Shown here: piece after piece, positions 11,906 through 22,675 of the stretch
Numbering within the stretch: the first letter of the stretch is position 1
How the letters are laid out: each line of letters starts with the position of its first letter
NCBI RefSeq assembly: GCF_030272615.1
Contig: NC_081410.1
Coordinates: forward strand, 575,324,263 to 575,388,262
Direction: 5' to 3'
Source of the DNA: Cryptomeria japonica
Taxonomy: Eukaryota > Streptophyta > Pinopsida > Cupressales > Cupressaceae
Length of the DNA: 64,000 nt
Translations under genes and position numbers: made by a program
Notes under the pieces: generated by a model
The model's input: only the letters and a program-made list of their open reading frames with translations
Database searches by the model: none
What the model was told of the DNA's origin: nothing

Positions 11906-12359
11906 TGTGAGATTTTGCTAAGATCAAGAGCTCAATGAAAAGTGCAAAATAGAGAGACAAAATATAGGACAAGAATAAACCATATTCTCATGAATAGATA
12001 AAATGATCATTTGTTGTTCAATAGTTACATACAATGAATACGACCCTGCTTATATAGGCAAGGCTATATGGATACGTGAGCACACAAACATGGCATGGGG
12101 CTCAATGAAACAAGGGTAGGTAGGAAATAGGTGTGGTAGGTAGGAGAAACAATAAAATATTCCACATGAGGTGGATCACCCACCGAATGTGGAATGTAAC
12201 AACAAGACCACAAAAGGTGGAAATTCTCCTACACACACTATCCCAATGTGGCACAAACACCCAAGTGTCTCATACCCAAACTACTATGAAATGCATTATC
12301 CTAAGTAAACTTAAGTAAGGTGTAATAATATCCAACTTGAATAATTCATCACACCAACA
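11906..12359 (-). repeat. 3' LTR of gag-only Copia copy A
   Basis: This 454-bp repeat has TG...CA ends (tgtgagattttg ... accaaca) and matches 16620-16883 and the two LTRs of copy B in reverse orientation. On the minus strand it holds a TATA-like cctatataagc (about 12048-12058). Confidence 0.92.
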
Positions 12360-12364
12360 CCCCG

Positions 12365-12618
12365 CCTTAAGTGCAACTTACGGGAATGCACTTAAGTGTA
12401 CAATGCAACTAAGCAATGCAAGATGGGTCCCAGCTACGAGGCCATGTTAGATACCCACGTACAATTGCAAAAAGCATGCAAACTAATGCAATCTCTCATA
12501 AAGCAGGGAAAGAGAGAAAAACCCAATGGGGAAAAACCCTCCCCCAAAAGAGAGATGAAAACTAAACAAGATAACTCTCATAGAAGTATGAGAGGAACAA
12601 AACCCCATGTGAGGAAAA

Positions 12619-12651
<33 letters not shown>

Positions 12652-13525
12652 ACCCATCATATGAGAGAAGAAGAGAAGCTAGGTAGCCCCCCTTAATGTA
12701 AAATATGCACCAATGGTAGAAGCTCGAAGATGAATGAAGAAACTACTCCATGAACATTGAACAACATTCCTCCCCTTAGGAAGAAACAAAACCAAAGGTG
12801 TATCCATGAAGTCTCCCCAATCATGAAGGGAAGAAGTAGGAAAAAAACTCATGATGAAAGAAGTCTCTGAAAACTACTCAAGTGTCCCCATGTCAATGAT
12901 GAAAGATACCCACTCCAAAGGTGGTGAACTGCTCTACACTGCTGAAAAAGGCATTGCAAGATCTAGTGGAGATGAATGTAGAACAAGTCCCAAAGACTCA
13001 CATGTCTCCTCTAAGGATAAAGAGACCTCCTCCAATTTTTGTACATAAGAATCCACAATCATGTCAACCTCGAAAGAATGATCATGTAGAGAATGAACAA
13101 GAGGGTCAGTGTGTTCCTCACAAAAATCAAATAAGGATAATCTTCATCAAAGAGAAGATGAATGTCATCAATGATGTCTCCCAAATCTGCAATGTAGGCC
13201 TCCATAAACAAACCGACAATGTTTGTCGAGTAGTCATCCCAATGAACTGAAGTTGCAAGACATGAAATATCTTGCTACACTAAATCACAAGAAGGCAAAA
13301 TTGTCGCATTATCTGCATCATCAAGTGCAATAGGTGATGTTATATCATTAGGAGGAGATGAAGTGCAAGGCTCAAGAACGGGGTCACATGTGAGAATCCC
13401 CATGTTCAAGTACGCAAAGTTCTCAAAATCTGAATAATCATACGAAGAATCATCTTATGTGAAATCATCCTCATCAACAAAATCTGAAAAGGAATATAAA
13501 TGAGATGCATGATCCACCACCGCAG
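12365..13525 (-). pseudogene. Acidic tail region of gag-only Copia, decayed
   Basis: The remains of a D/E/S-rich coding region lie between protease and polypurine tract, where integrase would normally be. Pieces such as LNMGILTCDPVLEPC, SSPPNDITSPIA and DPLVHSLHDHS line up with copy B (LNLGIPTCDPILEPC, SSPPLDITPPIA, DPLVHSLHDQS), so this was a real shared coding sequence. Frameshifts and stops break it here. A 30-bp C-run at 12622-12651 lies near the polypurine-tract side. The function is unknown; no family is recognised. Confidence 0.6.
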
Positions 13526-14911
13526 TCACAATGATAGCTCTAGTCTCCAAGTCTCTAATGACTTAGGTGTGAACTCCACAATTCTCTTAGCTGCCCCATG
13601 TGTGATTTGATAGATGGAAAGAAGATTGTTTGTCAAGTGGGGTACACACAACACATCATTGAAGGAGTTATCCCCAATGTCAATAGATCCTTTCCCAATC
13701 ACATCCGTGTATGTATGATTGCTCATCAAAATCCGCAGCATGGTGCAAGGGTCAAATGTAGAAAACATGGACTGTGAAGATGCCATATGATGAGAAGCCC
13801 TTGAATCTAGAAGCCATCCCCCTAAATCATTACTTGTAGTAGCACAAAGAGCTTTTCCTTTTCGCGTCCCAAAAGAGTGAGTCTTCCCACTTGTAGAAGC
13901 CATGAATGCTTGCCCTTTTCTTTTCCAAAAAGAGTGAGTCTTCCCACTTGTTGACACCATGAATGCTTTCCCTTTCCCCTTTTATTGTGAGGAAGTGGAA
14001 GGTGATGAATCCTCCTTGTAGGCATTAGACAAATCAATGTTGTGCTTTTTGAGTTTGTGTGTGAGCTCATGAATCTTCTTAGAATGGCAACAATGCTCCT
14101 CATGACCAACCTTTTTACAGTAGGCACAAGTAGGTCTCGCCTTCTTTGGTGAATTGTCCTTCTTAGAAGAGGACGAATCTCCTTGTTGTGGAGAAGGTGG
14201 TGCTTTGTCCTTAGGATTTGATTGCCATTTCTTCTTGTTTGAGTTGTCATTTCCTTGATTTCCTTTGTTCCCTTGATTTGCCACTAATGCTTGAGACTTA
14301 GAAGTCCTAAGAGTGCCCATGCTTATCAACTTAGTTTGTTCCATCATCAATATTTCGGTGAAAGCATCAAATGTAGGCATTGTGTAGCTTGAACCCATTG
14401 TCATCCTATGGGTTTGGAAACTAGAAACAAATGCTGCATATTCTTGTGGAAGCTTGCCCATCAAATTGAAGATCAATTGAGTATCCTCCTTATCAATGCC
14501 ATAATCCTTGAGTTGTGCCCTCAACTCTTTTGCCTTAGTGACATAATCTTGTATAGTATCAAAGTTCTTGGGATCTAACATGGTAAGATCACTATCAATT
14601 TGATATCCTCTAATCTCATCAACTTGACCATACAAGTCTTGAAACTTTCGCCAAGCATCCTTAATTAAGGTACATTTCTCAATATGAAAGATGAGATCCT
14701 TTGATACATACTTTCTTAAGGTATCAATTGCCATGATATTTTTAGTGAGCCAATCCAAGTGAGCAATAGGATTAGCCTAAGGATCAACAGGAGCAACAAT
14801 AGTTCCATCAATGTAATGAGTTAGTCCTTTTTCGATAAGTTTACTCCATGCATCAATTTTCCAAGTAGCATAATTACGAGGAGTTAAGAGAGGAAACTTA
14901 GGAGAACTCAT
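13526..14911 (-). pseudogene. Gag-protease of gag-only Copia, copy A
   Basis: About 460 codons in a single frame have only two internal stops (TAG 14777-14779, TAA 13982-13984). I use the ATG at 14909-14911 (MSSPKFPLLTPRNYATWK), because copy B has the equivalent MGSPKFPLLTPHNYASWK. The gag body includes FQDLYGQVDEIRGYQIDSDL and LPQEYAAFVSSFQTH. A zinc knuckle CAYCKKVGHEEHCC follows, then K/S/T-rich linkers with a 24-codon duplicated unit (TSGKTHSF twice). The protease-like motif reads LLDSRASHHMASSQSM, where the usual DSGA has become DSRA, followed by NDVLCVPHLTNNLLSI. This is the better preserved of the two copies. Confidence 0.9.
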
Positions 14912-16607
14912 AGCAGAAAAATAAAAGAACACAAGAGCACAAAAGCACAAGAGACACCCCCCCAAATTCACTCAATCAAAATACCCCCCCCCCCCCCCCC
15001 CCAAAAAAAAATTGCAAACAATGGCAAGGTGGACTTCTGATTTTGTTTTACAGCTGCCCCAAAAGGCTAAGAACTACAATGAAAAAGACCAAAAAGATAG
15101 ATCTATGCAATACAAGTGCCAAATTGGCCAAAAAATACCATATGCTGAAAGTACAATTTCTACTCAAAATCACTACAAACTGATAGCAAATTATGAAATT
15201 AAATGAAGAATTATGCACTTTAAAAAAAAATGACACCTGAAAAGGAGTTCGTATGAGCCCAAACAGTGTCCTGAAAGTTGCAAAAATGCGGATTGGACAG
15301 GTACAGTCACCAAAAACTGAGATTTATGAAATATCCATCCATCAAAATCAGAAAATAATGCCACCACGAGAGAGTACATGAAAAATTAGCCCATTTCACA
15401 AAAAAATGCATCGAAAAAGGAGCAAAAATGAGCAAGATATGGCCATTTGAAGTTGAACTGCAAAATCAAAAAGCTCAACGAGAGGGGCCTATCAAATTTC
15501 CAAAAAATGACGACGTCAACAATCTGTGAGGTTAAATTTGACGATCGTATGGTCGTCGCCAAAAATTCACCTCCCTGCCTGCGTGGCATTCGTACAATAC
15601 AGACTGATAACGTGGACCAACCAGATGCTGCCAAGTGTAGTATAAATTGTACGGTCATATGACATGTTAGATGATGTGGAAGAACATGTGTTGTATGGTA
15701 GGGTGATGTGTCATACAAATATGCTGACGTGGTAAAAGCCATACTACTGACTGTGTAGATGAGTTGGATGACATGGCGAATCATAGTATGACATGTGGCA
15801 TACCAATTGTAGCTCTGTTAGTCATAAATTATTGTGCGGCGGCCAAGTGTGCAGTGTGGTCAAATAGAGGAGCGCCATGTGTCTGTGCACTAGCAGAGTA
15901 AGGCAACCGAAAGGAGCCGACGGTCGGGAGGCGGCCGGGAGTGCAGATCGCTGGTTGAGAAGGCTGCTGGAAGGAGTTAATGACACCCAAGGAGACAAGC
16001 CGACGAAAGGTCGGCGGTAAATGCATGGCCGGTGGGGCCACAGACGACTGACGGTAAACCAAGCCGGTGACCGGTGGTTGGAGGATGTCGACAACAGACG
16101 CTTGGAAGTCTACGGGTGTCGATGGTTGGAGATCGGTCGGCTAGCGGCTACAGACCAGTAGGTATGACTAGTTGACAAACAGGTACAGAAGCTTGTATAA
16201 ATAGTCTGCAGAATGTACAAAGTACGATGTCCTGAGGGTGGGGTGAATAACCCCCCCCCGAAATACAAAAAAAGTTTTTGATTTTTTTTTTTGATAATAA
16301 AAACTGTGAAATATAAAGTATGAAATTTAAAAAGTTTTACAAAAAATATAAAATATATATTTTTAATTTTTTTTTGCAAAATCATACTATATTGCCCAAA
16401 TTGGGCAATTTTTTTCCTCCAAGCTTGGAATTGACTTTTCACCAAATATAGGTGAATTTATAGTAAAAATTTATGGAAATGACCACCCGAACGCGATGAC
16501 GAGATCGGATCTGGTCTAGGATGCCTCTAAAAGATGTTGCTCCTCAAATCTGCCTCTTGACGTCCTTCAATAATACCTCTCAAAGATGAATCAATGACGC
16601 TCTAATG
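14912..16607 (-). other. Untranslated leader of gag-only Copia, copy A
   Basis: A long leader of about 1.7 kb lies between the primer-binding site and gag. It contains a 19-bp C-run (14984-15002), a 9-bp C-run (16251-16259) and a locally GC-rich part (about 15830-16200). Copy B has G-runs and a GC-rich island at equivalent places. Open frames inside it differ between copies and look incidental. Confidence 0.7.
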
Positions 16608-16619
16608 ACTCTGATACCA
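16608..16619 (-). other. Primer-binding site, gag-only Copia copy A
   Basis: The complement of actctgatacca reads tggtatcagagt, one mismatch from the initiator tRNA-Met site. It abuts the 5' LTR that starts at 16620. Confidence 0.88.
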
Positions 16620-16883
16620 TGTTAGATTTTGTCAAGATCAAGAGCTCAATGAAAAGTCCAAAATAGAGAGACAAAATATAAGACAATAATAAACTGTATT
16701 CTCATCAATAGATAAAATGTTCAATTGTTGTTCAATAGTTACATACAATGAATATGAGCTTGCTTATATTGTCAAGGCTATATGGATATGTGAGCATACA
16801 AACATGACATGTGACTCAATAATAAACAAGGATAGGTAGGAAATAGGTGTGGTAGGTAAGAGAAACAATAAAATATTCCACAT
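16620..16883 (-). repeat. 5' LTR of copy A, truncated by insertion
   Basis: The sequence matches 11906-12170 (the other LTR) until ...attccacat, then switches at 16884 to the LTR of the next element. About 190 bp of the LTR are missing and were not found on the far side (after 18403). Confidence 0.88.
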
Positions 16884-17334
16884 TGTTAAGTTTATTTAAA
16901 TTATGTGATCAAGAGGCTAGAACAAATGAAGATATAGTTTGAAATTTACTTCGAATTGCAGTAGTGTGAATGGAATGGAAGCACAACCCTTATCAATTTC
17001 TGTATTGTCCTCCTCCCATTGTATTCATGTTATATATATGAATGAGAGGGTACGTAGAGAAGAGATATGTCTTCCCACATGGGAAGACAGGGAAGACACA
17101 TCTCTTCCTACGTACCACTCATCATATCACTGCACGTTACCAAACATATTATTTGCTTGATTGATCGCGATTTATGATAAATCGTTTAACCCAGCCCAAT
17201 AACAAGAAGGGGTGTGACTGGTGGCAACCAACCTCATTCAATATTTATTCATTGTTTATTATTAACGTGAATATGTTAACATGTAATTAATTCATGCATC
17301 GGAAATAGTACGACCGACGTTACAAGAATTAACA
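16884..17334 (-). repeat. 3' LTR of Copia element 3
   Basis: It has TG...CA ends in the right orientation and lies next to a purine tract. It contains an inverted-repeat segment around 17060-17110 (gaagagatatgtcttccc / gggaagacacatctcttcc). The matching 5' LTR is not in the window. Confidence 0.85.
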
Positions 17335-17939
17335 CTCCCTCTTAGCTAGGGAGGACATATTTCATGTTAGAGGAAAACAACACAATTCATCCATTGATTG
17401 TGAAGAGAAGAGATACCACACCATAGTGATATTCAGAGACATGGTTCAACAATGAATATCAAGTCTCATGATACTCACCATAACTCATAGTTATCAAGTA
17501 AGGTATGTGCATTGGCATCAAGTCACATGATGCCTACCATACTGATAATGATTCATGGCATGCCCACGAATATTATGTCCATAATATTCACCATGAAGAT
17601 CTCTATCATAATTATGGTTTATTTAATGATATCAACCAACTGAAATCTACCATAATGTCTCAGAGATATATACTATCATGACATGTCCACATATATCAAG
17701 TCTCATGATATCCATCCTCATGATATCCATCAAGATAGATAAATTGATAATTGCAAAATTGTCACCTTACAATATCAATATGAAACAAGTGTTCATTATT
17801 GAAAAGTTGTCACCCTTCAATAATGTTCACAAGGGGGCCATGAAGTCATGGAGTCACACACATGACAAATAAAAGAGTTTACACATTAAATATCTTAAAT
17901 ATATTAGTATATCAGAATAAATAAGACTCTATCTCAAAA

Positions 17940-18403
17940 TTAAATAACATTTTCAACCATACTAAGTTTATCTCTAAAGTGCTCAATCTTGATCCTGGAG
18001 AGAGGCTTGGTAAGAATGTCTGCAATCTGATCACCTATACTAATATGATTTAGTCGGATCACATTCCTTTCCACCATATCTCGAACATAGTGATAAGGAA
18101 TCTCAATGTGTTTAGACCTGTCATGAAATACTGGATTCATTGAAAGCTTGATGCAACTCTGATTGTCACAATAGATGACAATAGGATTTAGGGCTGACCA
18201 AATAGTCCTACAAGCAATTTTCGGAGCCATATTGCTTCTCTTACTCCAATGGTGTGGGCTTTCTTGATGGTGGAGTTCTTTGGCCAAGCAAGTACCTTTC
18301 CTTCCATAAAGGTTAATCTATAACCCTTATCTTCAAGTGCAAAAACTAAGACAAGGTTTCTCTTTATACCAGGTACAAATAGAACTCCAGTTAGCTGTAG
18401 GGA
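17940..18403 (-). pseudogene. Copia protease-to-RNase H fused remnant
   Basis: On the minus strand the sequence begins with the pre-integrase region (LTGVLFVPGIKRNLVLVFAL, then GKVLAWPKNSTIKKA). It then runs straight into the C-terminal RNase H block (TIGVREAIWLRKLLVGLFGQ). After a 1-nt loss comes NPIVIYCDNQSCIKL, FHDRSKHIEI and ADILTKPLSRIK, ending at the stop at 17940. Integrase and reverse transcriptase, which normally lie between, are gone. The join is close to in frame, so it is an internal deletion rather than two stray fragments. Confidence 0.85.
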
Positions 18404-19411
18404 TATGCCTCATCATAGTTTAGATTTTATTTCATGTATGTTAGATGAATGAAGGATTTGATAGTTTAGATTAGTGAAACTTTTGCCTCATACTCTTGTT
18501 GGATGGATGATTTTCATTCAATGTGTAAAGTTAGCCTGAGCTTTTGATGTGGATGCTTAACTTCTACTTTGAGTAATATTGTTCAATTGTTGGTATTATT
18601 CATAAGTGTGAAAATCTTGAGCACAACCTTAGAAGATTGCACATGCTTTGCGCAGTTGTCCTAAGTGTGGCGAAACAAAGTGTTGTTATTAGTTTTGCCC
18701 AGTCTTTACCATCTCTTGAATTCTTAGGAATAAATTAGAATTTTTAAACCTTATCTCCTTTTCAGTTTTCTTGAAGTCCACAATACAAAACCCAAAAACA
18801 ATAAATCTCCATTGTGAATTGAACAGGCCAAGCATAAGTCCCTTTGTGTATTACCAGCATATCACAACGCCCATTGAGCTTATCCACACGTAAAGACCTT
18901 ACCAAAGAAACCTTGGAATCGCTATGTAGTCTTCTTGCAATCTTAGCATAAATGATGGTTTTTCAAGAGAGGATAGAGTATCCTTGGGAATTTTATTCTA
19001 ATGTTTGGTATATGCTAAAACGTAAACCAACAAGACTGAAATTCCAATTTCATGTATTGAGATGTTTGGAGTGTTCTTAAATAAGGTGGGTGTTATTGGA
19101 TTATATGTGGGCTGTAATAATTTAGAGAAGCTACAATCATTAAAATTGACATGCTTGATGAGGTTGACATGAATAAATAAAAATGGACATGAATGCTTTA
19201 TAACCATTTTGTGTGATTAACTGCCTTTGTCCATGTTTCTTGTGTATACCATTACTTTTTCTTCAAGGAAATTTTAAGATTTATTTTATAGATTTGAGGT
19301 CTTTAACATTTTTGCTTTGAATATAAATGCATTGCAATAAAATTTAATATTGAATGATTAAGATTGATAGGCTTTGCTCATTTCTCTCAATAACGATAGT
19401 TTTTCTTGTAG
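18404..19411. other. No gene seen
   Basis: About 1 kb of AT-rich sequence between Copia element 3 and the first recognisable exon of the next gene relic. It could be intron or 5' sequence of that gene. I see no repeat structure or coding motif in it. Confidence 0.5.
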
Positions 19412-21299
19412 TTGGATAGCCAGCTGGGCGTGTCACCGAGTAGATTGGAGTTGATGCCATTGTATGTTGAAATCCTAGAGGTACATGGTTTAGGACAATG
19501 GTTATTTCCTTTAATGTCCTATTCGGGGCTACTTCACCTTCACATGCTATTGGGTTTGTAGGTGTTGCATCGATAGCTTTGTGTTAAATTAGCTTCAGAT
19601 TGTTTTCTTTCCTAAGAAAATTTCACTACTACTTGTTCTATGCCGTGGACATTAAGGTCTAGCTTAATTTTACCTTATCTATAATGAAGACTGCTTAGAA
19701 TCAAAAAGAGGATTTATTTCAAACATTTCTTTGACCTCGTCTGAATATTCAATAATATACAGGCAACTAGCATTGGTAGAAATATCAAATTGTTGCAGAA
19801 GAACAAGTCAAAAACAATTTGCTCTATGGCAAAGAAGCGTGTCAGGTAAATCAAGATTTGTCCAGGGAAACTTTGTGACTTCTTTCTAGATAAATGTTTA
19901 GTTTATGGATGAATTCTGTATTGCAAGACTTGAAGAGTCTTTTTAGTTGAATGTTTAATCTACTGATGAATTGCAGCTTTTGCTTATATCAGATCTTTGC
20001 AAGTTCTCTTGTTCACTATAGCAGCTTTATGGAGTTACTTGTACTACACACTTATTGAGCATTTCTTTGTTAAATGTAAGAAATAATGGAGGATTTGGAG
20101 ATGGGTTGTATCTTTTTTAAATTCCGAAGTCATTTCTAGATATATCAAGTTCTCTTATTCATCATTATTGCATGGACCAACCCAAAACAAGCAAAAGATG
20201 ATTGATTTTAATGGCATCTTTTATGCACAATGTTCTACTTAATTTAAGATGTTTACTATGGGCTGATTACTTTCTGTATGGTGTATTGCAGTAGGTGGAG
20301 AGAGGTTGCAGATGAATGGATGAAAAGTGATGGAAAAGTTTCTGTAGCTACCATAGCAGGTGTGCTCTCATGTCGGATCAAACTAATAAATTTTCCCATT
20401 GTTTTCTCCTTCCATTCTTTTCATATATCTTGTGAAACTGCAAGTTATATGATATACATAATTTTTCCTGTTTTCAGCAGTGCAAGAAGTCCATAAAATA
20501 GAGCGTCAGAACATCAATGTTATTTGAAGCTGGATGACAGTCACTGCAGCAAACAAGAAACTGCGACAAAAAAAGAAAAAAGTGGGGTGTTTGAAAGGGA
20601 TGCTCAAAATTAGTCTGATACAGAGCTTCGAGATAATCCGATGAGAAGTACAAATCCCATGATCATCAATGCTGGTCCTAGGAGATGGCAAGTTATAAGC
20701 CAGCAATAATTGACTTTAAAATTGAAATTTGATGTAGATGTTTTTTGTTACATTTATTTAATATTTTTAAGCACAAATGATGTACCTAGGACCTGATTCC
20801 AAATTTGTAGGATGCCAAGATATTTATGTGTTTTTTTTTGTGTGGATATCTCACAAATTATGCCTATTTGGAGCCAGGTTTAAGAAAGCATTTAAAATTG
20901 AGACATTCAGGAATTGCCAAACGACAATTCAGTTTCATTGGGTTACAAACATTCTTTCTTTTTGTGATTGTCCCTTTCTGTCAAATGTTTGGTTCTTTCT
21001 CTTTGTTTGTTTAATTTCTTTTTCTAAGTGTTTGTTTTGCTCTGGTTGTGTACAGCGTGCACGCCGGTTTTTCTTTCCATCCTTTTTGTTCAAGCTTTTT
21101 GTTTTTTTGTTAGATTTTATGTGGTAGAGTAGAGGAAGAGACAGAGGAGAGGAAGAGGCAGAGCAACCAAGGGCAAAATCTTCTTTCAGGTAATTCTTCA
21201 TAACAAGAAAGAGCTAATAATTGTTTCCAAAGAACTTCCATTTTAGATTGAAATTATTTAGTCTCAGTAGGTTTCATCCTTTTCATAGCAACTCTTGAT

Positions 21300-21480
21300 C
21301 ATGTTCTTCCTTACTTTCTCACCCCTCGTACCATTTTCATCCTTAATCTCATTATATGTTGAACTCGAATAATATGCACTTAATAACCACTTCTGTCATT
21401 TTCTATGATAATCATAAACTTTAAACCAAATACTCCAATATCTCAGACTTGCTCCTTAACATGGCATTTGAAGGTACCCA
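21300..21480 (+). repeat. Local duplication, first copy
   Basis: It resembles 22420-22560 (shared accattttcat, cttaat.tcattatatg, accaaatactgg/ccaatatctc). Together with the pair at 22810/23450 it shows that this intron region grew by local duplication. Confidence 0.6.
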
Positions 21481-21874
21481 CTGATTTAGTGTATTTGTTT
21501 ACATATTTTCTGCAAGCTTTCCCCACTTTGCTTTGATGCAGTCACGAGTTGTCCTAGTAGTTACATGCGTGGTTTAAATCCATTTGGTAGTTATTTTCTG
21601 CAATCTGTCTCAGGCTCCCTAGTTTTCTCCAAGGTTTTTGAAGAGGTCAAAGCTGTGAATACAATTGGAAGGACAAGCTTTTTCAAATTTGTGAATTTAG
21701 GTTTGTCGGATGGATGTTTTGTGATGTTATCAAATAGTTTATTATCCTCTTAGTATTATTGCCCTTGAAGCTTTTGCTGTTGCTTGCATTACGATGACAG
21801 TGGTGGGCATGACATGTTTGATCTTGGAGACAATTTAATGCTTTAATATAATTAATTTGTTTTTGTTGAGACAT

Positions 21875-21945
21875 GGATCAGCTAGGACTTGAACCTAGGA
21901 CCTTCCATATGCTGCTGGAGTGCTCTACCACTGAGCTACTGGCCC
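21875..21945 (-). other. tRNA-like fold inside TRIM 3' LTR
   Basis: On the minus strand 71 nt can fold like a tRNA: a 7-bp acceptor stem (gggccag / ctgatcc, one G-U pair), a D arm gctc..gagc, an anticodon arm with an 8-nt loop and one mismatch, and a perfect 5-bp T arm ctagg/cctag with loop ttcaagt. The A-box-like tagctcagtgg is complementary to 21928-21938 and the B-box-like ggttcaagtcc to 21885-21895. The odd anticodon loop argues against a working tRNA. Confidence 0.75.
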
Positions 21946-22124
21946 CTCTTGGATCAGTCCATCGTCGGTCCGGGTGTGGCTTATTTCCAACACCAACACC
22001 CCCCTTAAGCCACACCTCTCGTGGGTGTGGCTTATTTCCAACACCAACACCCCCCCTTATGCCACACCTCTCGTGTGCTTGGGGCTCCTAGCCTGGACCT
22101 GGCTCTGATACCATGTTGAGACAT

Positions 22125-22195
22125 GGACCAGCTAGGACTCGAACCTAGGACCATCCATACGCTGTTGGAGTGTTCTACCACTGATCTACTGGCTC
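22125..22195 (-). other. tRNA-like fold inside TRIM 5' LTR
   Basis: This is the counterpart of the fold in the other LTR. The B box is the canonical ggttcgagtcc, with the same ctagg/cctag T arm; the D arm is weakened (gatc/gaac). The two LTRs therefore diverged after insertion. Confidence 0.75.
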
Positions 22196-22675
22196 CTCTT
22201 GGACCAGTCCATCGTCGGTCCGGGTGTGGCTTATTTCCAACACCAACAGTTTTCACCTAACATCCATTAGTTATTTTTGCTCCTTTGGAATATAATGAAT
22301 TGAGATTCTAATGCGGGCATGTGACACATGACTTGGTGAGAATTCATATAACCGGCGCAGAGAAGAAGAGATGGGAAGTTCCTTATGATCACTAGTACCT
22401 GTTGTAGAAGGAATCCACTCACACCATTTTCATTCTTAATTTCATTATATGTACAACATGAATAATACACACTCAATAGTCAATACCCACTTTCATCAGC
22501 TTCTGTCATAAAATTTAATACCAAATACTGGAATATCTATCTGAGACTCATTTTTTCTGAACCATCACTGGAATTTGTGATCACAAGCAGAGACGTGACA
22601 AGGACGGATTCACTTCCCGAAACATCGAATCCACCAAAAATGGTGAAAGACAGGGAGGTTACATTGGCGAGAAAG

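Larger units (their letters stand above)
11906..16883 (-). mobile_element. Gag-protease-only Copia element, copy A
   Basis: A non-autonomous Copia-type element lies on the minus strand, inserted in Copia element 1. Components in plus coordinates are: 3' LTR 11906-12359, polypurine tract 12360-12369, acidic tail 12365-13525, gag-protease 13526-14911, long leader 14912-16607, primer-binding site 16608-16619, and 5' LTR from 16620. The 5' LTR is broken at 16883, where another LTR starts, so only about 264 of 454 bp remain. No integrase, reverse transcriptase or RNase H is present. Copy B at 54617-59643 has the same layout, so the loss predates both insertions. The class resembles the described TR-GAG elements. 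Confidence 0.88.
16884..18403 (-). mobile_element. Copia element 3, internal-deletion derivative
   Basis: This minus-strand element is inserted in the 5' LTR of the gag-only Copia. It has a 451-bp 3' LTR (16884-17334, TGTTAATTC ... ACTTAACA on its own strand), an adjoining purine tract (17335-17343, aagagggag on minus) and an AT-rich 3' region with repeated atatcatga-type words. A short coding part follows in which the protease region is joined directly to the end of RNase H. It breaks off at about 18403, so the 5' LTR and gag are absent. Confidence 0.85.
21864..22248 (-). mobile_element. TRIM retroelement with tRNA-like LTRs
   Basis: This complete 385-bp terminal-repeat element in miniature lies on the minus strand. 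It has two 135-bp LTRs (21864-21998 and 22114-22248) that begin TGTTGG and end CAACA on their own strand. The primer-binding site 22102-22113 is an exact complement of the initiator tRNA-Met site and abuts the 5' LTR. The purine tract 21999-22006 (aagggggg on minus) abuts the 3' LTR. The insertion is flanked by a perfect 5-bp duplication, gtttt (21859-21863 and 22249-22253). The 115-bp interior contains a second copy of the LTR-edge word ggtgtggcttatttccaac but no coding sequence. A related segment at about 23374-23430 lacks the element and serves as an empty site. Confidence 0.93.
19412..22675 (+). pseudogene. TFIIS N-domain (MED26-like) gene relic, several exons
   Basis: Exons are inferred from splice sites and a continuous reading frame: 19412-19480 (LELMPLYVEILE), 19763-19845 (ATSIGRNIKLLQKNKSK), 20292-20359 (SRWREVADEWMKSDGKVS), 20478-about 20709 (AVQEVHKIERQNINV, then KLDDSHCSKQE after a 1-nt shift) and 22591-22675 (DSLPETSNPPKMVKDREVTL). 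Each is bounded by AG and GT, and phases fit across exons 1-4. The IGR..LxK.KSK.I...AK..VSRW.EVADEW pattern matches the TFIIS N-terminal (LW) domain of plant MED26-like proteins, which bind the transcription machinery. The frameshift in exon 4, an in-frame TAG after it and the lack of an obvious start exon suggest a decayed or partial copy. The last exon is the weakest. Confidence 0.5.

Noticed and set aside
17640-17830. Possible CRISPR-like array from repeated atatcatgat words
   Set aside because: Spacing is irregular, units are short AT-rich words in a plant retroelement 3' region.
21875-21945. Genuine tRNA gene
   Set aside because: The fold has an 8-nt anticodon loop with a mismatch and sits in duplicate inside retroelement LTRs; it is better described as a tRNA-like promoter segment.
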